From NCBI GenBank assembly GCA_001897525.1, contig MKTB01000010.1, positions 214,794 to 278,793 on the forward strand: DNA of 64,000 nt. The letters run 5' to 3'. Positions 1 through 9,025 of this stretch are shown in pieces. The position numbers and the translations under genes are program-made. The stretch is from Bacteroidetes bacterium 43-16 (GTDB taxonomy: Bacteria; Bacteroidota; Bacteroidia; Chitinophagales; Chitinophagaceae). Under the pieces are notes generated by a model that saw nothing but the letters and a program-made list of their open reading frames with translations, searched no databases and was not told the origin of the DNA. Position 1 is the first letter of the stretch, and each line of letters opens with the position of its first letter.

Positions 1-1695
1 TACTTTTAATAAGTTTTGTACCGGTTGCAGATCCTTCCTTACCGCTACCGGGATATCTTCATCAAAATGCCAGATGTTATGTGTCCTCAAATCCAGTGTA
101 GGATTGGCATTGATATATTCCGCTGTCTGTTGGGGATTTTGACTAAAACTGAACAATCCATTTTCAAATTTATCGCCCAGGATAGCAGTAGCATAAGTAT
201 CGGTCACGAGGTTATACAATTTATTGCCATATAGTTGTATCATCAATTGCTCATCATCGCCCGCCTCTTCCTGTATAGGGAGCGGGATACACTTTTTCTG
301 ATGCGTACTACAAACAATTGATACAAGGTCCTGCCAGTCTTCCGGCTGATAGTCTATCGCCAGCGTTCTTAAAGGTGGCCGGTTCAGGATGAGTTCTTCG
401 GCTATTTCTTTTTGCATACCCGTAATGGCCATGGTTTGCAGGCCATATTGAATACGGAGGAATTCGTTTTCGCCAAATTCCTGTACAAGCGCATCCGACA
501 TCGATTTAACCGAATCATTGGCATATTGCAGATTAATCTCTATAAAACGGCGGCTTGCCTGCTCACCCGGGAAAACCGTACTTAACAGGCTCATTATAGA
601 TGTTCCGTCTTCTGCCAGGTCTTCTGAGAGCCAGGTAGTACGCAGCGGGCGTATGATGGCTAAAGCTTCCTCCAGGTCATTGATCTCACCGATCCAATAT
701 TGTTGCCGTGCAGTAATGATCAATTGATACAATCTTTCCTCATCCGTTTCTGCCCATGCTTTTATAGAATTATTGATCCCTTTACAAAAAGCATAGGCAA
801 TATTAACTTCTATGCCATACTCTACCTGGATGCAGAAAGCATAGACCAGGTTCATCAACAGCCCGATGTCAACGTTTGTACTCAAAAACAAATCCCTGAT
901 GTTGATATCTTCCGGGGTTTGCTGCAACTGGGAAAAGATTTCGGGACTAAAATGCTGCAGTAAAAGGGCTAAATAATATAATTCGAAATAGAACAGCTCA
1001 AAATATTGTTCCTCATCTATATGCAGATCAACAATGGTACAACAGTCGTTTAGTGAAAGGTCGACTGAACGGGCAATCACGTTTCCGGGCGCATCCGAAT
1101 CTACGATACAGGCATAAAATTTTTGAGATGCCTGCTCCGCAGAACAACTTAATTCAGCAAGCTGAAATGCCGGAGATTGAAGTTGTGTCTTATCAATATA
1201 TATTTCATAGTTCCCATAAATATTAATTGCCCCCTGCCCCATCAATACCGCATCCGCCATTCCAGAAGCAAAAATCGCAACAGAGATGTTGCCACTCAAA
1301 GGATATGCTGTAATATGGCTCGGTCCGAGTGAAACATGGCCTTTAATAACGGGTGCACAATCCCGGGTATCCCCATATAATTGCTTGTACTGCGATTGCT
1401 GTAGCCCTACATTCAGTTTATCATCATCCAATATAGCATCCGGAATATTAACCACATTCCCACCGGAAGAGATACTGCAATAGAAACCCGGGTCTTCACT
1501 CTGTTCCATGAACAACTCAAATAAACCATCATACCTTACCGATGCAGCACCCAGCCATTTTCCGGGAGCAGCATCGCCCGATGATTTATGTTCCAGTTTA
1601 AAGACCTCAATTAAAGTACCTTGTGCAAAATGATATAATCCATTATCATTAATTTGTACCAGGCCTGTTAGTTTTTGCATTGATAATAGAGCCAT
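1..1695 (-). CDS. Tc toxin A-subunit-like protein, N-terminal part (runs off the left edge)
   Basis: The minus strand is open from the ATG at 1695 to position 1 (565 codons) with no stop, so the gene continues beyond the window. Residues about 6-200 look like two transthyretin/carboxypeptidase-regulatory-like beta domains, and about 200-250 a third beta segment. A helical stretch follows. The C-terminal end of the visible part contains NPTLDLRTHNI and then QPVQNLLKV. That pattern (N-P-x-[LF]-D-L ... L-x-x-[LV]-Q-x-L-x-[KR]-[LV]) is characteristic of the helical region of TcA/neuraminidase-like insecticidal toxin subunits. These form the pentameric, membrane-translocating part of Tc toxins. 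A second Met at codon 6 (1680) is an alternative start. No TcB or TcC gene is visible, so activity as a complete toxin is inference. Confidence 0.7.
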   Translation of the reverse strand, partial: MALLSMQKLTGLVQINDNGLYHFAQGTLIEVFKLEHKSSGDAAPGKWLGAASVRYDGLFELFMEQSEDPGFYCSISSGGNVVNIPDAILDDDKLNVGLQQSQYKQLYGDTRDCAPVIKGHVSLGPSHITAYPLSGNISVAIFASGMADAVLMGQGAINIYGNYEIYIDKTQLQSPAFQLAELSCSAEQASQKFYACIVDSDAPGNVIARSVDLSLNDCCTIVDLHIDEEQYFELFYFELYYLALLLQHFSPEIFSQLQQTPEDINIRDLFLSTNVDIGLLMNLVYAFCIQVEYGIEVNIAYAFCKGINNSIKAWAETDEERLYQLIITARQQYWIGEINDLEEALAIIRPLRTTWLSEDLAEDGTSIMSLLSTVFPGEQASRRFIEINLQYANDSVKSMSDALVQEFGENEFLRIQYGLQTMAITGMQKEIAEELILNRPPLRTLAIDYQPEDWQDLVSIVCSTHQKKCIPLPIQEEAGDDEQLMIQLYGNKLYNLVTDTYATAILGDKFENGLFSFSQNPQQTAEYINANPTLDLRTHNIWHFDEDIPVAVRKDLQPVQNLLKV

Positions 1696-2540
1696 GAGAA
1701 AATTTTTTATAGGTTTAGTGGAATTAGTTTACTAGGAATGTCTGCTACAATAAATACTCAATATGTGACCGGCTATATCAATCCGGGCACGCTTTACAAG
1801 CTATTTTACTTCTTAGATGCAGGCAATGCGCTCACACAGTCAGGAAAGGACATGACTCTTCTGTATCGGCTGCAAACTGTACAGCTAATTTGAAATGATA
1901 CGCAAATCATCACCCAATGATCTTACCTCATTCAGCAACAATTACATACAAAAACTGAAAATTAAACCGGAACCCAACCTTAATATAAAAGGTTAATCTG
2001 GCAGAGAAAGCAGGTGCCATATAGTTAAAGAACCATACGCATAATGGTCAAAAAAGAGATGGGTGGTGTAGTTTGCAATTTTAGTTTATGTTGTGCTTGC
2101 AGACAGCATAGGTAATAATGGTAGTCCTGCAATCAACGGTTTTATCTTCATCAATAAGCAATCCATTTAAAGATTAAAAGATGACTAAAATTAAAAATTA
2201 ATTTTAATTAAATCCAACGGGGATTTTTCCCCTTTTTTGCTATTTTATGATTAAGATGATCAAAATTAATCGTTTACATTTTAGAGATCATGTCCGGTAT
2301 TGTCCGGAACTACATGAGCACTATTTTCACTACACAAGCACCGGCAGGTAGCTATCTATTGGAAACACACAGATCGAAATCGTCACTACAAGAGTACCTG
2401 CAAAATCACAAAGCAATAAGCTGTCCTACCAAATGCTACAGCAGGAATATACAAAAATTCTAAATTTTCAATAATACCCTTATTACAAACGCTTAATGTT
2501 CAGGAAGACTGGTATGATGCAGCCTCTATTAATACCCAAA

Positions 2541-2573
2541 AACGAATTTTCATCATACATAAACGAATTTTCA
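2541..2573 (+). promoter_or_regulatory. Putative LytTR operator: two identical 12-bp direct repeats, 21-bp period
   Basis: AACGAATTTTCA occurs at 2541-2552 and again, identically, at 2562-2573, giving a start-to-start distance of 21 bp or two helical turns. LytTR-domain regulators are known to bind pairs of short direct repeats about 21-22 bp apart. A LytTR regulator is encoded 2.1 kb downstream in the operon that this region precedes. A second pair with the same spacing and nearly the same sequence occurs at 5423-5455. Binding is inferred. Confidence 0.6.
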
Positions 2574-2675
2574 ATATACCGCTTCCAAACATTAGCCTCA
2601 ATCATCATACCATTTGATGCTTTATTATCTTTTGATTAAGGAACAAAGAAGAGTGCCCTTAAAGGCCATTAATAT

Positions 2676-2708
2676 TTTTTAAATGGGCAACTTAGTTCTA
2701 TATATTTG
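2676..2708 (+). promoter_or_regulatory. Bacteroidota-type promoter of the sensor kinase operon
   Basis: TATATTTG at 2701-2708 fits the Bacteroidota -7 consensus TAnnTTTG exactly. A T-rich stretch ending at 2680 lies about 20 bp upstream, in the place of the -33 TTTG/TTG element. Transcription would start about 30 nt before the kinase ATG at 2748. Confidence 0.5.
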
Positions 2709-2747
2709 CAGTTTTACAAAAGCTAACACTGTATTACCAAGTCTATT

Positions 2748-4646
2748 ATGTTATTATATCAATTAAGGAAAGCTACTGTTCTATTTATCTTATTCAACTT
2801 CTTATACGGAAATCTATCTGCCCAGACGACGCTTGATACGAATGCCATCAAAGCAAATATTAAAATGGTTACAGATAGTGTCACTATAAATCCTGTTTTT
2901 GCCAAAGACCTGGCCACCCGCACTTTGAAAGCATCGCAACAGATCAATTATCCCTGGGGTATTTTTATGAATACGCTTGCATTGGGATCAATTGCCTATA
3001 ACGATGGAGAACTGGACCAGGCGATCCAACTGCATGAAACTGCATTGACTTATGGACGTGCGCATGGTTTCAGGCACAAAGAATCTATCGTATTGAGCAA
3101 CCTAGCTAAGGACCATGGTAGTAATGGGGATACCAAAAAAGCGATCAATATATACCATGAAGCTGTAAAAGTGGCCCAGGACATCAATGATACGCTACAG
3201 GTGGCCATTTCCCTGCAAGGCCTGGGCCAGGTCTACAGCAGGATAGGTTATCCTGAAGAAACAATTAAATATTGCAGCGAGGCTGCCGAAATATTTGTAA
3301 AAAAGGAACGGTATACTACATTAAGATCTTCCTATAATCATATTGCCGCCTCTTATATGGAGCTGTCCAAATTTGACAGTGCTTATCGCTATATCTGGTT
3401 ATCGAAGCAAGCCTATGATGCTACGGGAGCTACAGTACCGCAGCTGGATTTTTATATGAACATGGCTATCTGCTGCGATTCTTTAAATATGCAGGATTCG
3501 GCGGTTTATTATTTTGAAAAAACAATGACCCTTGCCCGCCAGGTAAATGATGAAACGGCGCTGCAACCGGCCTTGGCCTATCTCGCGCTTAAAGAGGAAG
3601 CAGCCGGTAATACGACTAAAGCCATTCAATATTATAAAGAGGCATTGCAGCTTACCGAGAAATTCAAAAACCTGGAAGGCTGCATCAGCATTACAGGTAG
3701 TCTTTCCAGGATATATGCAAAAAATAAAGATTATGCTAACGCCTATCACTATGCTTTAAAGGAAGCTGCATTCCGGGAGGATTATATTAACCAGGAAAAA
3801 ATAAACGCCGTTACCGCGTTAAATGCAAAGTTTGAAAAACAGCAATTGCAATATGCTTTCGATAAGAAAACAGCGGCTACAGCTCTGGCCAATCAAAAGA
3901 AGATAGCCCAGAGAAATATGCTGATATACGGTTTTATCGGCCTTGCCCTGCTCTTGGGAGTGGTCATTATCTTCGTGGTTAAATCTTTCCGGCAGAAGGC
4001 CATCATAACGGCCAATAAGAATGAACAACTGAAGCAAAGATTATTGCTTACGCAGATGAACCCGCATTTCATCTTTAATTCGGTAGACAATATCCAAAGC
4101 CTTATCTACAGCAACAAAGATGAAGAGGCCATCAATTACCTGACCAGATTTTCCAAACTCACCAGGCAGATCCTGGAAAACTCCAGGGAGAATTACATCA
4201 GCCTGGAGGAAGAACTGAATATGCTGGACAACTACATGAATATTCAAAAGCTGCTGCACAATAATAATTTTACACATAAGATAAGTATAGACGAGGGAAT
4301 AGACCCGGAAAACATTCTACTGCCGCCGATGCTTACCCAGCCTTTTATTGAAAATGCCATCAGGCATGGTTTAAAAAACAAAAAGGAAGGTGGTGTGATC
4401 CATGTTCGTTTTTACAGCAAAGACGAGCAGTTATTTTTTGAAGTGACGGATAACGGGACAGGGCTTGTAGCCAAAAAAACGGAAAACGGGCAACGCTCCT
4501 TATCTACACAGATCACCAAAGAAAGACTGGAAAGTATTGCTGCCAAAAAGAAAATTCATATTCATACCTTGAATATCACCGGCGACAATAATGCTGTACA
4601 AGGTGTAAAAACCTTTTTTGAAATTCCGTACATTTATAATAATTAA
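2748..4646 (+). CDS. TPR-containing LytS-type sensor histidine kinase
   Basis: The 632-residue protein begins with a signal peptide (1-26, ending NLSAQ). Tandem TPR-like helical repeats (about 70-345) probably lie in the periplasm. One membrane segment (about 391-411) precedes the cytoplasmic kinase. The His_kinase (LytS/YehU-type) motif MNPHFIFNS places the phosphorylated histidine at about H440. The ATPase N-box PFIENAIRHG is at about 532-541, with the glycine box DNGTG further on. It autophosphorylates and passes phosphate to the response regulator encoded 4 bp downstream. The stimulus is unknown. The paired repeats at 2541-2573 suggest autoregulation. Confidence 0.92.
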   Translation: MLLYQLRKATVLFILFNFLYGNLSAQTTLDTNAIKANIKMVTDSVTINPVFAKDLATRTLKASQQINYPWGIFMNTLALGSIAYNDGELDQAIQLHETALTYGRAHGFRHKESIVLSNLAKDHGSNGDTKKAINIYHEAVKVAQDINDTLQVAISLQGLGQVYSRIGYPEETIKYCSEAAEIFVKKERYTTLRSSYNHIAASYMELSKFDSAYRYIWLSKQAYDATGATVPQLDFYMNMAICCDSLNMQDSAVYYFEKTMTLARQVNDETALQPALAYLALKEEAAGNTTKAIQYYKEALQLTEKFKNLEGCISITGSLSRIYAKNKDYANAYHYALKEAAFREDYINQEKINAVTALNAKFEKQQLQYAFDKKTAATALANQKKIAQRNMLIYGFIGLALLLGVVIIFVVKSFRQKAIITANKNEQLKQRLLLTQMNPHFIFNSVDNIQSLIYSNKDEEAINYLTRFSKLTRQILENSRENYISLEEELNMLDNYMNIQKLLHNNNFTHKISIDEGIDPENILLPPMLTQPFIENAIRHGLKNKKEGGVIHVRFYSKDEQLFFEVTDNGTGLVAKKTENGQRSLSTQITKERLESIAAKKKIHIHTLNITGDNNAVQGVKTFFEIPYIYNN

Positions 4647-4650
4647 GCAT

Positions 4651-5397
4651 ATGCTCAGAGCGATCATAATAGATGACATTGATAACATCCGCCAGAAAAA
4701 TATAGCGGTCATCAAACAATATTGCCCCGATGTTGCCATTATTGCTGAAGCAGATAGTGTCGCATCAGGTGTTGCTGCGATTCAGAAATACCTGCCAGAG
4801 CTGGTATTCCTGGATGTTGAAATGCAGGACGGTACAGGATTTGACCTGCTGCAGCAACTAAAGTCAATTGATTTTAAAGTAATCTTCATAACCGCCTTCC
4901 AGGAGTTTGCCATCAAAGCATTTCGTTTCAGTGCGATTGATTTCTTGTTGAAACCTATAGATCCTTCAGACCTTATTGAAGCGGTAAAAAAGGCAAAGGA
5001 AACATTGAACAAAGAAATGCTGGAACTGCAATTCAGTACCCTGTTTTCGAATATTGAACGGCCCAGGAACCTGCAAAAGATCATTTTAAAAACAGCAGAG
5101 AAAGTTTATTCGATCAATGTGCAGGATATTATCCGTTGCGAGTCTGAAAAAAACTACACCACCTTTTATATGCTCAATGGCCAAAAGCTACTGGTGTCTA
5201 CTACCTTGAAAGAGTACGAAACCCTCTTACTACCCATGGGTTTTTTCCGTACCCACCAGTCCCACCTTATCAATATGCTCTACTTTGATCATTATGTGAA
5301 AACAGATTCCGGGAGTATTATTATGAAAGACAAAACGGCCATACCCCTGTCTGTCCGGAAAAAGGAAGAGTTTCTGACCTACCTTAATTCACTCTAA
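4651..5397 (+). CDS. LytTR-family response regulator
   Basis: The start is set at 4651 (MLRAIIIDD), 4 bp after the kinase stop. An in-frame ATG at 4618 lies inside the kinase gene and would add an unlikely leader. The receiver domain (1-120) has the acidic pair D8-D9, the phospho-acceptor D55 in FLDVEM, T/A and K switch residues (ITAF, LLKP). The LytTR DNA-binding domain (about 145-248) carries the typical RCESEKNYTTFY and FFRTHQSHLIN motifs. It is the cognate partner of the upstream kinase. Likely targets are the 21-bp-spaced repeats at 2541-2573 and 5423-5455. Confidence 0.93.
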   Translation: MLRAIIIDDIDNIRQKNIAVIKQYCPDVAIIAEADSVASGVAAIQKYLPELVFLDVEMQDGTGFDLLQQLKSIDFKVIFITAFQEFAIKAFRFSAIDFLLKPIDPSDLIEAVKKAKETLNKEMLELQFSTLFSNIERPRNLQKIILKTAEKVYSINVQDIIRCESEKNYTTFYMLNGQKLLVSTTLKEYETLLLPMGFFRTHQSHLINMLYFDHYVKTDSGSIIMKDKTAIPLSVRKKEEFLTYLNSL

Positions 5398-5422
5398 GCA
5401 TTACGTACATCCCCGGAGCAGC

Positions 5423-5455
5423 AACGAATGTTCAAAAAATATCGACGGATTTTCA
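5423..5455 (+). promoter_or_regulatory. Second putative LytTR operator upstream of the membrane-protein gene
   Basis: AACGAATGTTCA (5423-5434) and GACGGATTTTCA (5444-5455) form a direct repeat with a 21-bp period. They match the pair at 2541-2573 at 11 of 12 and 10 of 12 positions. A possible promoter follows at once (TTG near 5463, TATTTTG near 5486). The site would therefore sit just upstream of the -33 box, a typical activator position. Confidence 0.6.
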
Positions 5456-5528
5456 TTTGGTTGAAATGATACGATGAAGTATTCTATTTTGCGCAGGCAA
5501 ATTATTTCAAACCAAAAATTTAAACAAC

Positions 5529-5924
5529 ATGATTTCAAGATTAACAATGATCCTGGCCGGTGTACTCTCTATTATCTCTGCATGGCTGCCATGGGTTATT
5601 TTATTAGGCGTTTCACAAAATGGTTTTATGGGAGACTATGGTGGCAACCCCGGAGTGTTCTTTATTGTACTGGGCGCTATCATCGTAGTTATGGGATTGC
5701 TGAATAAAAAATGGAGCGCCATTATTGCTATTCTTTTCTCCCTGCTCGTTTGTATGCTCGGTTTGAAGTATTATAACGATTCTACTACAGGAGATGCATT
5801 GACAGTCGGTGCTATTGTAGGTAACGGTGTGTATTGCATGATCTTTGCAGGCCTTCTTGGTGTTGTAGGTGGCATTATGCGCTTTTTTGTGAAGAAAAAA
5901 GTGGCAACCCTTGCTACAGCATAA
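5529..5924 (+). CDS. Small integral membrane protein, function unknown
   Basis: 131 residues with about four hydrophobic segments: about 5-27, 43-60, 64-82 and 97-117. The C-terminal tail is basic (RFFVKKKVATLATA). A Trp-Met-Gly-type loop lies between segments 1 and 2. No family was recognised. It is the first gene after the LytTR regulator and is preceded by the repeat pair at 5423-5455, so it is a likely target of that system. A competing frame starting at 5474 has biased composition and is taken as a shadow. Confidence 0.75.
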   Translation: MISRLTMILAGVLSIISAWLPWVILLGVSQNGFMGDYGGNPGVFFIVLGAIIVVMGLLNKKWSAIIAILFSLLVCMLGLKYYNDSTTGDALTVGAIVGNGVYCMIFAGLLGVVGGIMRFFVKKKVATLATA

Positions 5925-5927
5925 AAC

Positions 5928-5950
5928 TGCGGGGCAAAATGTTCCCCGCA
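5928..5950 (+). terminator. Stem-loop after the small membrane protein gene
   Basis: TGCGGGG (5928-5934) pairs perfectly with CCCCGCA (5944-5950) around a 9-nt loop, directly after the stop at 5924. There is no T-run behind it, so it may attenuate rather than fully terminate transcription. Confidence 0.45.
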
Positions 5951-6010
5951 AAAGCTTCCGGGTATAAACGGATAAGATCAATACCGGAATAGACAATCAA
6001 TTAAAATAAT

Positions 6011-7039
6011 ATGAAAAACTTTCGTTTTGTGCTGTTGTTGGCTTTAAGCTGTTGCTTTAGCCTTTCGCAAGCTCAGGATCTTCAAAAAATTGAAAAAGAA
6101 AAACTCAAATTAGAACTGTTTGAAGAAGAACCGTTCCATACGCCCTTGTCAGAGAAATATACAGGAAAGGTCGTGTTTTCCAAAGAAGAACTGACCCGTG
6201 AGCTACCGGAATCTAAATACATCAACACCTATACACTTGGCGATAAATTAAGCATCAGGGCTTATTTTGAACATTCTGTTGCCAATAGTATGTTGATCCA
6301 GTTGGTAGAAAGCGGCAAAAAAGCCAAGGAAGTAAATCAAAATAAAAGTTGGTTTAAGACTAAAAGCAAATACCTCATTTTCTTGTATCTCGATGGCAAT
6401 GAGATTGCAGGTACAAGTTATGCCGAAGACTTTAGTGAAGAGAGTATGACCTCATTTCTGAGTCTCAGAGCAGACCTGAACGATGGTACTGAAAAGATTT
6501 TCTTTGGTGAATCATTGTATAAAGCGCTTTTATTAAAGCAGGATGTATTAACACCCGGTAAGCACAAATTAAGATTTGAATTTGTACCTATTAAAACCTG
6601 GAGCTACGGTTCAGACTTCAAATACCAGCCCATAGCTGTAGGAGAAATAGATATGATCGTTCCTAAAGAAATCAAATTGAATACAACTGATTGTTTCCCG
6701 CAAAAAGTACTGGATGATCCTAAGCTGGAACAGGAAGCACTCAAAGCCACTAAAGTCTTATTTAAAACAAATGCAGCCAATGCACTTAAAGCAATATTGC
6801 CATTTCAGGATGTTTACATCATCAGGGATGAATACGGCAATATTGTTAAAAAATCATTTATGGCCGCAATAGCTTGTAAAAGCGATAAAGAAGTATGGTA
6901 TGATTATTACATTTTTGACAAAATGTATGATGGCACTAAATACCTTGATGCAGTCGTCAGCAAGGATATTACCTTAAATGGATATACCACTCCTTCCGGT
7001 AAAAATGTGCATAAAGACTGTCTTAAATTTTTAAAATAA
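6011..7039 (+). CDS. Secreted protein of unknown function
   Basis: 342 residues with a clear Sec signal peptide (MKNFRFVLLLALSCCFSLSQAQ, cleavage after about residue 22). The mature part is rich in Lys, Glu and aromatic residues with beta-strand character. No catalytic motif or known domain was recognised, and no T9SS tail is present, so it probably stays in the periplasm or outer membrane. It lies in a same-strand run of secreted proteins behind the LytTR regulator. The 87-bp gap before it contains the hairpin at 5928-5950. Confidence 0.75.
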   Translation: MKNFRFVLLLALSCCFSLSQAQDLQKIEKEKLKLELFEEEPFHTPLSEKYTGKVVFSKEELTRELPESKYINTYTLGDKLSIRAYFEHSVANSMLIQLVESGKKAKEVNQNKSWFKTKSKYLIFLYLDGNEIAGTSYAEDFSEESMTSFLSLRADLNDGTEKIFFGESLYKALLLKQDVLTPGKHKLRFEFVPIKTWSYGSDFKYQPIAVGEIDMIVPKEIKLNTTDCFPQKVLDDPKLEQEALKATKVLFKTNAANALKAILPFQDVYIIRDEYGNIVKKSFMAAIACKSDKEVWYDYYIFDKMYDGTKYLDAVVSKDITLNGYTTPSGKNVHKDCLKFLK

Positions 7040-7158
7040 TGCAAGGGGAAATGAACCTGTGCGAAAGAGCCTCCTGGGCCTTTACTCATGAATTCCCCTG
7101 TATGTGCAACGATAAAAAAGTAACAACAATTAATTTATTCACCTCAACGTAATCAAAA

Positions 7159-7656
7159 ATGAAAAAGATCCTTTTGCAATTGACCCTTATTGCCGCTTTG
7201 TTCCTCCAGGCTTGTCAGAGCAAACCTTTAGAAGATACTAAACTGGAGCAATATGATCTCACGATCACGTCTCCCAAACTTGATGCTCCTCCTGAGTTTA
7301 CTAATTTAAAGTTTGATGAAACCGATACGGAATTATCCAGGTATGATTTCAATATGGGTGGCAATGCCCGTGTTAATGTTATAGAAATAGCAGCAGCCGC
7401 TTTCCCTACTGATACCACTATGCTGAAAAGTGCCGTATCCGGAAGTGAAGACTTTATAGAACTGTTAGACACCAAACAATTGGCGAATGGCGCTTTTGGT
7501 GTTATCTATAAAATGAAAGGATCAAGTGGGGCCACCATCAAAAATTACAATTTCTACTTTAAAAAGGGTAACCGCTTCTTTAAAATGGAGCCTGTATTTA
7601 ACAGCGAGCTAAATGACCTGGATCAGCAATTGGCTGCATTCGAAAGTCTGAAATAA
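7159..7656 (+). CDS. Small lipoprotein of unknown function
   Basis: 165 residues. The N-terminus (MKKILLQLTLIAALFLQACQS) has a lipobox LQAC with Cys at about 19, so it should be lipid-anchored. The remainder is a mixed alpha/beta domain without recognised motifs. It is followed by a short inverted-repeat element at 7678-7800, which separates it from the next secreted protein gene. Confidence 0.75.
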   Translation: MKKILLQLTLIAALFLQACQSKPLEDTKLEQYDLTITSPKLDAPPEFTNLKFDETDTELSRYDFNMGGNARVNVIEIAAAAFPTDTTMLKSAVSGSEDFIELLDTKQLANGAFGVIYKMKGSSGATIKNYNFYFKKGNRFFKMEPVFNSELNDLDQQLAAFESLK

Positions 7657-7677
7657 TTATTTATTAGCTGTTAGGAG

Positions 7678-7800
7678 GGTGTCTAAAATTCAAGATTCTT
7701 GTCACATTGAGCTTGTCGAAATGCGGCAAGAATTGAGCATCAAATTTGTCTATATTTCGACATGCTCAATATGGCAAATTTGGGTACCTTTTTAGACACC
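7678..7800. repeat. MITE/REP-like inverted-repeat element (123 bp)
   Basis: Terminal inverted repeats of 11 bp are perfect: GGTGTCTAAAA at 7678-7688 and TTTTAGACACC at 7790-7800. A second inner pair, ATTGAGCTTGTCGAAAT (7706-7722) and its inverse at 7754-7770, has one mismatch in 17. The whole element can fold into a long cruciform or hairpin, has no coding capacity and lies between two secreted-protein genes. The inner motif (TGTCGAA/TTCGACA) recurs in the hairpin at 27270-27300. Confidence 0.75.
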
Positions 7801-7863
7801 GCCATTTAATCACCCTGACAGAAAATAATACTGCAAAAAAACAAACAATTGACACATCAGTTT

Positions 7864-9000
7864 ATGAAACACATTCGCTATTGCCTCCTGGCAACATCTT
7901 TATTTTTTAGTAATAGTTCACAGGCCCAGATATCTGCTTTTATTAATGGTAAACCAGTAAAAACAGGGGCCACGATCAATAAAAACGACCTCAAATCATT
8001 AGAAGTTAGTTTTAAAAATCCCAAAAGTCCTTCCTTCATATATGGAAGATCGGTTTTGGTAGTGGATCTGCTGAATGCTAAAAATGCCGAAGAGGGCTAT
8101 TGGTACCTGAGAAAAGACGGTACGGCTGCCGTAGAAGATTTCCTGAAAAACACCCCGGCGACCAAAAAGTTTAAAGTATTTGAACCCGGTGCCATGGAAT
8201 TAGGAGGCAACAACCTCGATTGGATCTATAAGTTTGCAGCCGGAAAAGAAGAATCCAAAACACTCCAGGTTAAAATCGGATTGACCTACCGGGAAGAGAT
8301 AGGCTACGAGCAATATGGCCAGACCATTAATTTGCTGGAGCCACTCATCTTAAATGTGCCGATATGGGATGACAAAAACCTCTTCCTGCCTTATTTGGAT
8401 CTTCAGGTGGACAAAAGTAATATCGCCTGTGATTTTGCATTAAAGCAAAGCGGTCCACTGACCTCAAGCAGTACGATATGGGGATATGAGCTGCAAGATG
8501 ATAATAAATACTGGTATAGCATTTATGCCATATCCAGCGACAAGCATCCGGGTATGAATGCAAAAGAGCTGGCTGATGATTTCATCCATGCAGCAGCATA
8601 CTATGCCTCACAGGACTATGTAACCAAGTTCAGCAACTATGATCTTGAAAAATATACCATAGATTGGCGTACGATCAATGGATTGCTGACTGAGCGCAGA
8701 AGAATTCCTAGCCTGAGCTGGAAAACGAACAGGGAAATCAAAAAAATGGACCTGATGACCTTATATCAGCCGATAAACATAAACGGCATAAAAGGATACA
8801 CCTTCAAAGCAGATGAAGAGTCCAGGACAGACAGAGGTGACAAATGGAAAGACAATGGCAAATTCGTGATCTATATTTTTGAGCATCCCTCCAATCCCAA
8901 TTTAACCCTGGTAGCCTCCACCTCTGTATACAACGACAGTAAAAACGTGGAAGAAATGGATGCCTTTTTAAAGAAGATCATCAAAAGTATTAAACAATAA
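7864..9000 (+). CDS. Secreted protein of unknown function
   Basis: The start is placed at ATG 7864, giving the signal peptide MKHIRYCLLATSLFFSNSSQAQ. A TTG 15 bp upstream would only add five residues. The mature protein (about 356 residues) begins with a beta-rich NGKPVKTGATINKNDL segment and later has an alpha/beta region (about 200-378). No catalytic motif or family was recognised. It belongs to the run of exported proteins between the LytTR regulator and the metalloprotease-like gene. Confidence 0.75.
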   Translation: MKHIRYCLLATSLFFSNSSQAQISAFINGKPVKTGATINKNDLKSLEVSFKNPKSPSFIYGRSVLVVDLLNAKNAEEGYWYLRKDGTAAVEDFLKNTPATKKFKVFEPGAMELGGNNLDWIYKFAAGKEESKTLQVKIGLTYREEIGYEQYGQTINLLEPLILNVPIWDDKNLFLPYLDLQVDKSNIACDFALKQSGPLTSSSTIWGYELQDDNKYWYSIYAISSDKHPGMNAKELADDFIHAAAYYASQDYVTKFSNYDLEKYTIDWRTINGLLTERRRIPSLSWKTNREIKKMDLMTLYQPININGIKGYTFKADEESRTDRGDKWKDNGKFVIYIFEHPSNPNLTLVASTSVYNDSKNVEEMDAFLKKIIKSIKQ

Positions 9001-9025
9001 TTTTCAATAATCATTTATTAAAAAC

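Larger units (their letters stand above)
1696..2747. other. Long intergenic region between the divergent toxin-like gene and the sensor kinase
   Basis: About 1.05 kb without a plausible gene on either strand. It is AT-rich, especially around 2160-2280. The only structured signals found are the paired direct repeats at 2541-2573 and a Bacteroidota-type promoter at 2701-2708, both reported separately. The left part must hold the promoter of the toxin-like gene, but no clear TAnnTTTG box was recognised for it. Confidence 0.6.

Noticed and set aside
700-963. Open frames on the plus strand at 1-1500
   Set aside because: They lie opposite the long minus-strand toxin-like gene and have no coding character of their own.
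5474-5707. Frame in a different phase in front of and inside the small membrane protein gene
   Set aside because: It overlaps the 5529-5924 gene, which has four clear membrane helices; the alternative product is basic and unstructured.
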